Shown here in pieces: positions 7,875 to 13,124 of a DNA stretch of 13,124 nucleotides. The DNA is taken from the NCBI GenBank assembly GCA_002320385.1, contig DCKN01000086.1:1-13124 (forward strand), written 5' to 3'. Made by a program: the position numbers and the translations under genes. The notes under the pieces are model-generated. The model saw only the letters and a program-made list of their open reading frames with translations, did no database searches and had not been told where the DNA came from. How positions within the stretch are numbered: position 1 is the first letter of the stretch; each line of letters starts with the position of its first letter. The DNA comes from Proteobacteria bacterium UBA1673. GTDB taxonomy: Bacteria; Pseudomonadota; Gammaproteobacteria; Comchoanobacterales; Comchoanobacteraceae.

Positions 7875-8003
7875 CCGCTATTGCTAATTGACTAACTGGG
7901 ATCACTGATTCATGCTTACGCCTTATTCATTGATTGATCTTACTGCTGCTAGCCATTGATCTGGACAAAAGCGATTGTTGAGATTGGTGATTGGATTCAC
8001 TTT

Positions 8004-8020
8004 GCATCGAGTTCCGATGC
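8004..8020. repeat. Hairpin GCATCG-N5-CGATGC
   Basis: A perfect 6-bp stem with a 5-base loop lies about 40 bp beyond the 3' end of tRNA-Arg. On the minus strand it could terminate or protect the tRNA precursor, but no T-run follows it. A T5 run at about 8037-8041 (minus strand sense) lies between the tRNA and this hairpin. Confidence 0.3.
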
Positions 8021-8060
8021 TGGGTTGATCAGTAGAGAAAAACAGAGTTGTGCAACAAAA

Positions 8061-8134
8061 CGCGCCCGGAGAGATTCGAACTCCCGACCGCCTGGTTCGT
8101 AGCCAGGTACTCTATCCAGCTGAGCTACGGGCGC
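8061..8134 (-). tRNA. tRNA-Arg (anticodon ACG), no encoded CCA
   Basis: A full 74-nt cloverleaf folds on the minus strand. The acceptor GCGCCCG pairs with CGGGCGC, the D stem is GCTC/GAGT, the anticodon stem is CCTGG/CCAGG with loop CTACGAA (anticodon ACG), the variable loop is CGGTC, the T stem is GGGAG/CTCTC with loop TTCGAAT, and the discriminator is G73. The wobble A would be edited to inosine to read CGU, CGC and CGA. The bases after G73 are TTT, so the CCA end must be added after transcription by a nucleotidyltransferase. It is a single gene with its own promoter upstream. Confidence 0.96.
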
Positions 8135-8148
8135 ATTTATCTTGGGCT

Positions 8149-8177
8149 ATGGTATCAAAGTTCATGCATTAAAGCAA
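8149..8177 (-). promoter_or_regulatory. Candidate sigma-70 promoter for tRNA-Arg
   Basis: On the minus strand, -35 TTGCTT (8172-8177) and -10 TACCAT (8149-8154) are separated by exactly 17 bases. Initiation would fall a few bases before the mature tRNA 5' end at 8134, giving a very short 5' leader. The -35 lies within a small GCATT/AATGC dyad. Confidence 0.5.
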
Positions 8178-8224
8178 TGCGCATCTCTCAGTTTACTATT
8201 TCAATCTTGTTGATTCATTCGAGC

Positions 8225-9022
8225 TTAGCGATTCATCATACCGTGTAGCATATTGATCATTTCTTTTTTGCTGTTTTCAATCGCTTGGGTATTTTCACTA
8301 TTTAAAGTATTTCTTTTTGAACGAAACTCATAGTCACGTCGTGATGCATTCTGATTAGCCGTGGTTTTCTTGATCATTCGAATATCGTCCTCGGCTAGAG
8401 CGACACAGGCTGGACTCTTCTGATCGACCAGGCACTCACAAAAGTCTTCATCATAGTCACTAAAATTCGTTTTATGATTGCGGCAATCTGGTCGACACAA
8501 TTGATCGAGTGTTTTTCGCCCCTCGGGTGCGAGTTGCTGCTGGAGCTCGACATAGTCTTTATAGGTGCATCGAAATGGACATATTGCATTGGTGCCTTTG
8601 TATTCAGATTTTAATAACTTTACAAACTTTGGGAAATGATTTGGATAAACCTCTTCAATGAGGGTACTGAGTGCATAGCCAAAGCCTCGATCCAACCAAA
8701 AACGCATTGTTTCGACTGCTTTACTATCAAGCGCTTCATTTTTAAATAAATCTTCAAACACAATAAACATATGTTCTGTTGGCACAGCCCAACCACGCAC
8801 ATTGAGACAAAACTTTTTTTTAGCATGCTCAGGTATACGATCATGACGCGTTTGTGATTGCTCATTGGCTTCTGGCGCCGGTAGTGTGCTGTGCAAGTGA
8901 GGGTTTGGCCTGAACTGCATCGGCTTATTGGCGACTATACAGATTGCTGAGCCACAAAAAAATATCACTAGCGCGACGATTTTTGACACCACTGAGCAAT
9001 TCACAAATTTTGGGCTCAGCAC
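8225..9022 (-). CDS. Cysteine-rich putative exported or membrane-anchored protein, unknown function
   Basis: I do not recognise this 265-residue protein. It begins with a basic, then hydrophobic segment (about 12-31, ending GSAICIVANKP), which fits a signal peptide or a single N-terminal anchor. The rest is soluble and has eight cysteines (72, 148, 152, 176, 180, 195, 197, 206), several paired as CPFRC, CRPDC and CEC, suggesting disulfides in the periplasm or outside, or possibly a metal site. A helical region with many aromatic residues covers about 80-140. The C-terminal 55 residues are charged, Asn-rich and lack cysteine. The start is GTG at 9022, supported by AAGGAG 8 bases upstream. It is divergent from the U-box gene, with 129 bp between them, so the two may share control. 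Confidence 0.75.
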   Translation of the reverse strand: MLSPKFVNCSVVSKIVALVIFFCGSAICIVANKPMQFRPNPHLHSTLPAPEANEQSQTRHDRIPEHAKKKFCLNVRGWAVPTEHMFIVFEDLFKNEALDSKAVETMRFWLDRGFGYALSTLIEEVYPNHFPKFVKLLKSEYKGTNAICPFRCTYKDYVELQQQLAPEGRKTLDQLCRPDCRNHKTNFSDYDEDFCECLVDQKSPACVALAEDDIRMIKKTTANQNASRRDYEFRSKRNTLNSENTQAIENSKKEMINMLHGMMNR

Positions 9023-9054
9023 CGTGGCTTCTCCTTATGGGACATATCTTTATG

Positions 9055-9084
9055 ATCATACATCATCTATTCTGTCACAATCAA
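9055..9084 (-). promoter_or_regulatory. Candidate promoter of the Cys-rich gene with overlapping palindrome
   Basis: On the minus strand, -35 TTGATT (9079-9084) and -10 TATGAT (9055-9060) are separated by 18 bases, about 33 bp before the GTG start. The -10 lies inside the perfect 10-bp palindrome TATGATCATA (9051-9060), which could be a regulator site. It lies in the 129-bp gap between divergent genes. Confidence 0.4.
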
Positions 9085-9151
9085 AGATTAGTTACTCTAA
9101 ACGGATGACATGTTGGCGATTGTATTGACTTTATGAGAGAAATATGTTACC

Positions 9152-9871
9152 ATGTTACTAAATAATAAAAATAATAATACAATGCCAAGATTCTTTAATT
9201 ACGCCTTTACGCCTCCTCATTCACCTAACAGTGCGCCTGTCACACCCACTGGGCATCAACATGCACAAGGTCTAAATCTTGATCCTGGCGCTGATTTTCC
9301 TGATGCATCTTATCAATCGCCATTACCAACGATACAAGATGAGTCTCTGATTATACCACATGCGCCAATTGCAGCCCATAACCCCAATACTCCAATCATG
9401 ATACCGCCGCCGTTTTTTATCTTTCGATGCACTAATACCCCCATCAAACAGACCGAACTTCATGACACTAGCCTTGACCATGATGACGTAATTGACGCAT
9501 TTTTATCAGACATCAAAGGTTTTACCGCAGACCAAATTAGAGATTTCCAATGTCCAATCACGCAATCGATCTTCAAAGATCCTGTCATTGCCAGTGATGG
9601 TAATACTTACGAATATGATGCGTTACTTGCCTATGTTGAATCGATTGACAATCCTAAGAAAGTGAAAAGTCCGATTACCAAGCAACCTTTGAGTCCGACG
9701 TTGACCCGTAATAACGCTATTCAAAAAATCCTCAATTCATTTATTCAGGAAATTAATGATACCAACTGGTGCCCTACTGAAAAAGAGAATACGCCACTTA
9801 AAAACTCTCTGTTTTCACGGCGTTCTGCATCTTTTGATCATGATGTGCCGCTCAAGCGAGCGCGAAAGTAG
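9152..9871 (+). CDS. U-box domain protein, candidate E3 ubiquitin ligase effector
   Basis: This 239-residue protein contains one clear U-box at about 132-203: FQCPITQSIFKDPVIASDGNTY-type start, then SPITKQPL and the closing helix NNAIQKILNSFI. U-boxes are eukaryotic E2-binding domains that act as ubiquitin ligases without zinc; in bacteria they occur in injected effectors such as Legionella LubX. Before it lies a proline-, Ser/Thr-rich, probably disordered region (about 15-100) with many SP/TP pairs. After it comes a tail with RR (223-224), ten residues, then KRARK (235-239), the pattern of a bipartite nuclear localisation signal. There is no signal peptide. ATG 9152 lacks a clear ribosome site; ATG 9182 (residue 11), also without one, is an alternative. 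An intrinsic terminator follows. The ligase role and host target are inferred. Confidence 0.85.
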   Translation: MLLNNKNNNTMPRFFNYAFTPPHSPNSAPVTPTGHQHAQGLNLDPGADFPDASYQSPLPTIQDESLIIPHAPIAAHNPNTPIMIPPPFFIFRCTNTPIKQTELHDTSLDHDDVIDAFLSDIKGFTADQIRDFQCPITQSIFKDPVIASDGNTYEYDALLAYVESIDNPKKVKSPITKQPLSPTLTRNNAIQKILNSFIQEINDTNWCPTEKENTPLKNSLFSRRSASFDHDVPLKRARK

Positions 9872-9917
9872 CACCTTATGTCATTACAAGACGAACTGCA
9901 ATTCATTTGCTACTGCT

Positions 9918-9938
9918 CACCGTTACATACGGTGTTTT
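9918..9938 (+). terminator. Rho-independent terminator after the U-box gene
   Basis: The perfect stem CACCGT/ACGGTG with a 5-base loop is followed at once by TTTT. It lies 46 bp after the U-box stop and before the proposed hydrolase promoter, so the U-box gene is probably transcribed alone. Confidence 0.7.
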
Positions 9939-9949
9939 AAGGCTTACTG

Positions 9950-9978
9950 TGGACTTTCGTATTGGATACTCTTAGAAT
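9950..9978 (+). promoter_or_regulatory. Candidate promoter for the alpha/beta hydrolase gene
   Basis: TGGACT (9950-9955) and TAGAAT (9973-9978, five of six matches) are separated by exactly 17 bases. Start of transcription would be near 9985, about 20 bp before the ATG at 10006. Its position directly after a terminator fits a separate unit. Confidence 0.45.
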
Positions 9979-10005
9979 ACATAATAAGTTATCAATAGAG
10001 TAATC

Positions 10006-11010
10006 ATGACATCACTATTCGGTCGTTTTCAAAGATATTTTACAATTGGTGTTGTAAGTATTCTCATCATTTATTTCGGGCTAAGCGGACTCTTTGTCTT
10101 AAAAGCATCTCTTACCGATTTCGCCTGTCCTGGTAAGGACAATCTGCCAACGGAATGGTATTTCCCAGATAAGATTGCGGCTAAAATTACCCTGGAACGC
10201 TATCCGATGCTAGACCGCACCGATTGGCAGCTACCTAGTTATCAAACTGTTGTATTTAAGAGTAAAATGCCAAATGTTGATATTTCTGCCTGGTATACCA
10301 AAATTGATCGACGAGCCCCCGTTGTCATTGTCGTGCATGGCATAAGGCCTAACTGTAAAAATGCTTACGAGAGTCTTCTGATTAGTGGTATGCTTGCTCG
10401 TGGCGGGATTAATGTACTTAATATTGATCTTCAAAATCATGGTGATAGCAGCAAATACTCAAACTTCATTGCCTACGGGCAGCGGGAGTATCTCGATCTA
10501 TTGGGCGCATATGACTGGCTGCGTTCTCAAGGTTTTCAGGCCAATCAGATTGGATTAGCAGGCTTATCTTTGGGCGCCGTGACTAGCGCGATAGCTTTTA
10601 GTAAAGAGACTGATATTCGGGCTGTGTGGCTTGATAGTCCGTTTAGTGACTTTGACAGCATGTTTTGTTACGAGCTCAATAAGCTCTATCTCCCCTGTTT
10701 TTTCAGGTTTGGCGTTGAATGGATTGGGCAGCTGCTTTTGGGTATATCTCCGAATACTATTCTACCCATAGAGGCAATATCGGATAGCCCGCATCGGTAT
10801 ATTTTCCTCACACATGGTATGGATGATACGAGAATCCCTTTCTCTCATGCGCAGACTTTTCTTTCATTGGCACAATCTCGTAATGCTAATATCGACGTTT
10901 GGTTTGTTGAAGATAGTATGCACCTTGAAGCCATGTTGCAATTTCCCAGAACATACCAAAAAAAATTGGTTAAGTTTTTTAAAACGAGGCTGGCTACTGT
11001 TCAGTCATGA
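10006..11010 (+). CDS. Membrane-anchored alpha/beta hydrolase (serine hydrolase)
   Basis: This 334-residue protein has one N-terminal membrane helix (about 13-33) after a short basic start, then an alpha/beta hydrolase fold. The oxyanion-hole motif is VVHGIRPN (109-116), the nucleophile elbow is GLSLG with Ser188 (186-190), the acid is Asp273 or 274 in HGMDD, and the base is His306 in SMHLEA. The order and spacing fit the canonical Ser-Asp-His triad, with conserved DLQNHGDS and the WLDSPFSD strand. The overall layout resembles the BEM46/ABHD13-like and YqkD-like hydrolases, which are esterases or acyl-thioesterases. The substrate is unknown. The fold lies presumably on the periplasmic face, given the basic N-terminus. 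The ATG at 10006 has a weak AGAG ribosome site. Confidence 0.85.
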   Translation: MTSLFGRFQRYFTIGVVSILIIYFGLSGLFVLKASLTDFACPGKDNLPTEWYFPDKIAAKITLERYPMLDRTDWQLPSYQTVVFKSKMPNVDISAWYTKIDRRAPVVIVVHGIRPNCKNAYESLLISGMLARGGINVLNIDLQNHGDSSKYSNFIAYGQREYLDLLGAYDWLRSQGFQANQIGLAGLSLGAVTSAIAFSKETDIRAVWLDSPFSDFDSMFCYELNKLYLPCFFRFGVEWIGQLLLGISPNTILPIEAISDSPHRYIFLTHGMDDTRIPFSHAQTFLSLAQSRNANIDVWFVEDSMHLEAMLQFPRTYQKKLVKFFKTRLATVQS

Positions 11011-11046
11011 TGCCATTGAGTTTGCGGTGATCTCAGGTTAATGGCA
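11011..11046. repeat. Inverted repeat TGCCATT...AATGGCA after the hydrolase gene
   Basis: Perfect 7-base arms (11011-11017 and 11040-11046) begin directly after the hydrolase stop codon; inside, GAG/CTC can extend the fold. There is no T-run on either strand. Placed between converging genes, it may act as an mRNA 3' end structure or rho-assisted stop. Confidence 0.4.
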
Positions 11047-11106
11047 ACAACTGGGCATGCGGTCTTGTCATTGATTGGGCACACCCTTGGCTAACCCTCA
11101 ACAGCG

Positions 11107-12219
11107 TCAAAAATATTGGTTCATCAGCTGAGCTAGACAATAACTCTGATCTCCTAATTGGTGCCTTAATGTGGTTAATCTACGAAAATAATGCGCAATA
11201 TCCATTTCATCGCTTACACCCATCCCACCATGTAACTGTACTGCTTGTTCGCTGATATATTGGGCGTAGTCATTGATTTTTAATTTCGTAAACTCAGCCA
11301 ATTCTTTCACGGCAGTAGCGTCTTTCTGTTGTAGTTCATGTGCTAATGTCATACTCATAGATCGTGCTAGTTCTTCCTGTACATACATTTCAACCAGACG
11401 GTGTTGTAGTAGCTGAAACTTGCTTAATGGTTGCCCAAACTGTTCCCGGCTTTGCAAATAGGCTTTTGTCTTGAGATTGAGCGCTTGCATGATGGCAACG
11501 GCTTCTGCACTGATGAGACTGATTGACTCAACGCGTGCATTTGGTATCAATGTGTCATCACATTCGAACCATGCGTCCGATTGAACGTTAATCCCTTCAA
11601 TCGTCACTTGACTCATGCTGGTATCATCAATCATGGTAAATGACTTGAGTTTGACCTCATCGACGGGCACGATGAATGCTTGAATATTCTGGTTAGACTC
11701 GTTCGTGGCGAAAACAATAATATCGGTCGCAAATTCAGCACCAGTTGCCATGGTGGTTGATCCCGATAATTGCCATTGACCATTATCTAACTGCTTAGCC
11801 ATGATTTGATTATCAGTTGAGAGGAAAAATTGGTGACATACCGGCGGTAGTGCGGCGATAACCCGCTTATTTCCTTGAGCAATTTCTGGCAGATAGTCTT
11901 GTTTCAGGCCTTCACTGGCATGTCGATAAATCATCATACTGCCAATGTAACAAGCGGCAAATGGTTCCACTACCAAACTTTTTCCCAATGAAGCCATGAT
12001 CACATTCATATCGGCAATGGTTGCATTAAATCCCCCAAATTTTTCAGAAAACGGCATCGCCAATAGGCCTAGCTCTGCCAACTTTTTCCAAATATCGTGG
12101 TTAAAGTACTGCTTTTTTTCTAAATCCTTACATCTTTTCTGAAAGTCATAATCACTTGCCAATAGACGATCAATACTGTCGGCGATCATTTTTTGTTCAT
12201 CGGTTACTGAATATTCCAT
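11107..12219 (-). CDS. Acyl-CoA dehydrogenase, small-subunit (PimD-like) partner
   Basis: Acyl-CoA dehydrogenases oxidise acyl-CoA at the alpha-beta bond using FAD. The 370 residues show the N-terminal helical domain (SVTDEQKMIADSIDRLL, ELGLLAMPFSEKFGGF), a middle beta domain (about 118-225) and the C-terminal helical domain with SREQFGQPLSKFQLLQHRLVEM (257-278) and QAVQLHGGMGVSDE (325-338), which contact FAD. The sequence resembles the small subunits of heteromeric enzymes such as pimeloyl-CoA dehydrogenase. It begins 9 bp after the stop of the large-subunit gene, with AGGAG overlapping that stop, so the two are probably co-translated and form a complex. No usual YEG catalytic motif is present near the C-terminus. 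The exact substrate (dicarboxyl-, fatty or steroid-like acyl-CoA) is not decidable here. Confidence 0.88.
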   Translation of the reverse strand: MEYSVTDEQKMIADSIDRLLASDYDFQKRCKDLEKKQYFNHDIWKKLAELGLLAMPFSEKFGGFNATIADMNVIMASLGKSLVVEPFAACYIGSMMIYRHASEGLKQDYLPEIAQGNKRVIAALPPVCHQFFLSTDNQIMAKQLDNGQWQLSGSTTMATGAEFATDIIVFATNESNQNIQAFIVPVDEVKLKSFTMIDDTSMSQVTIEGINVQSDAWFECDDTLIPNARVESISLISAEAVAIMQALNLKTKAYLQSREQFGQPLSKFQLLQHRLVEMYVQEELARSMSMTLAHELQQKDATAVKELAEFTKLKINDYAQYISEQAVQLHGGMGVSDEMDIAHYFRRLTTLRHQLGDQSYCLAQLMNQYF

Positions 12220-12228
12220 TATCCTCTC

Positions 12229-13124
12229 CTACAATCCTAATATCATTTTAGCAATTACATTGTATTGAATTTCATTTGATCCAGCATAAATGGTTTCTTT
12301 ACGATGATTCAAATACTGATTGCCCAATAAGTTAGCCTGATTCTCGAATGTTCCATCAAAATAATTCGGTGCAAGCTCAGCCCCGTTAACAACAGAAAAC
12401 TCTTGATAAAGTTTTAGATGCAGATCGGTAACTGCCTGTATTTGTCTGGATACTAACACTTTGAGCAATGAGGCAATTTTTCGTGCGTGCATTTTATCGG
12501 TATGTGTGATTGCCCTTATCATAGTGAGTTTTGCTGCTAATAAATCGGCTTCTGTTTGAATCACTTTCATTTTGAGGACATCTAGATATGTTTGATCGTT
12601 TTGCGGTAACCTTGATGCTTTCTTGATTGCCACTTTCATATTTTCTATGACATTTTCTAACCAGGCTATGTTTGCCCCAAACGATGACCGTTCAAACATA
12701 AGTAAATATTTTGCGTAATCCCACCCTTTATTTTCCTCACCAATCAGATTATCCGCTGGTACGCTCACATTATCGAATATAACTTGATTAACCTCATGAC
12801 TTCTATCTGCAGTGATAATTGGTGTGATCGTGATTCCAGGTGATTTCATATCAACTAAGATGAATGAGATACCAGCTTGAGGCTTGCTGTCTTTATTGGT
12901 TCTCACTAGACAAAAAATCCAGTCAGCGTGTTGTGCCAATGTGGTCCAAATCTTGCTACCATTCAAAACATAGTTATCTCCCTCTTTTACGGCACTCATT
13001 TTCAATGAGGCTAGATCAGAGCCTGCATTGGGCTCAGAGTACCCTTGACACCAGATATGGTCTGCGTTTTTTATTTTAGGCAGGAAAAATTCTTTTTGGG
13101 CATCATTACCAAAAGCCATCAGTA
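12229..13124 (-). CDS. Acyl-CoA dehydrogenase, large-subunit (PimC-like), N-terminus outside window
   Basis: The frame stays open to the right edge (a Leu codon precedes the internal Met at 13119), so about the first 100 residues are missing. The visible 297 residues carry the middle domain motif WCQGYSEPNAGSDLASLK, where the backbone and Ser bind FAD. NGSKIWTTLAQHADWIFCLVRT and DNVSVPADNLIGEENKGWDYAKYLL follow, then the C-terminal FERSSFG helix and the end motif ETIYAGSNEIQ. In medium-chain enzymes the catalytic Glu sits in YEGT here; this protein has Ala instead, so the base must lie elsewhere, as in isovaleryl-CoA or long-chain type enzymes, or come from the partner subunit. Together with the adjacent small subunit it resembles PimC/PimD-type heteromers. 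It is upstream in the same operon. Confidence 0.9.
   Translation of the reverse strand, partial: LMAFGNDAQKEFFLPKIKNADHIWCQGYSEPNAGSDLASLKMSAVKEGDNYVLNGSKIWTTLAQHADWIFCLVRTNKDSKPQAGISFILVDMKSPGITITPIITADRSHEVNQVIFDNVSVPADNLIGEENKGWDYAKYLLMFERSSFGANIAWLENVIENMKVAIKKASRLPQNDQTYLDVLKMKVIQTEADLLAAKLTMIRAITHTDKMHARKIASLLKVLVSRQIQAVTDLHLKLYQEFSVVNGAELAPNYFDGTFENQANLLGNQYLNHRKETIYAGSNEIQYNVIAKMILGL

Larger units (their letters stand above)
7508..8060. other. Gene-free region between rmuC and tRNA-Arg
   Basis: About 550 bp carries no credible open frame on either strand. It holds several small dyads: an imperfect long stem at 7514-7576 just after rmuC, ACGAT/ATCGT at 7609-7623, the palindrome TGATATATCA at 7795-7804, TTGAC-N4-GTCAA at 7861-7874 and GCATCG/CGATGC at 8004-8020. 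A T8 run lies near 7833-7840 without a stable hairpin. It may be a decayed gene or hold an unrecognised small RNA; neither can be shown from sequence alone. Confidence 0.6.

Noticed and set aside
8004..8060. Strong intrinsic terminator for the tRNA
   Set aside because: The GCATCG hairpin lacks a following T-run, and the T5 run near 8037 has only a tight GTTG/CAAC dyad before it; kept only as a repeat.
8048..8248. 66-aa plus-strand frame containing RPERFELPTAWF
   Set aside because: It is the antisense translation of the tRNA-Arg gene, a well-known kind of false protein, and has no ribosome site.
9756..9998. 80-aa frame overlapping the end of the U-box gene
   Set aside because: Out of frame with the U-box gene, runs through the terminator hairpin and shows no recognisable features.
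11107..13124. A single acyl-CoA dehydrogenase gene broken by a frameshift
   Set aside because: Each of the two frames carries its own middle domain and C-terminal FAD motifs, and the second has its own start and AGGAG site, so they are two subunits.

Overview
The window looks like a chromosome segment of a host-associated gammaproteobacterium, perhaps of the Legionellales or Coxiellaceae type. The placement rests on three things: the gene order pyrG-kdsA-eno-ftsB, which is common in gammaproteobacteria; moderate to low GC; and eukaryotic-like proteins (ankyrin repeats, a U-box) next to housekeeping genes. No sequence search was possible, so the taxon is an inference.

Left part (1-4300). The tail of a FucP-type sugar MFS permease (+) converges on, and overlaps by 19 bp, a compact minus-strand operon read pyrG > kdsA > eno > ftsB. 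It encodes CTP synthase, a metal-dependent-type KDO-8-phosphate synthase, enolase and the divisome protein FtsB. pyrG and kdsA overlap by 11 bp, and the other spacings are 23 and 5 bp. An extended -10 promoter is proposed just upstream of pyrG.

Middle (4301-8224). An ankyrin-repeat protein (-), a candidate effector, is divergent from rmuC (+), a membrane-anchored coiled-coil nuclease-like protein. A gene-free stretch of about 550 bp follows, with several small dyads including an FNR/CRP-like half-site pair. Then comes a tRNA-Arg(ACG) on the minus strand, without an encoded CCA end and with its own good promoter.

Accessory part (8225-11106). A cysteine-rich putative exported protein (-) is divergent from a small U-box protein (+). 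The latter has a proline-rich N-terminus and a C-terminal tail matching a bipartite nuclear localisation signal. An intrinsic terminator separates it from a membrane-anchored alpha/beta hydrolase (+). The U-box gene is the strongest candidate here for something new: an injected, nucleus-directed ubiquitin ligase.

Right part (11107-13124). Two translationally close acyl-CoA dehydrogenase subunits (-) resemble the large/small pairs of the PimC/PimD type. The large-subunit gene runs off the right edge.

No insertion sequence, CRISPR array, rRNA or phage gene was seen.
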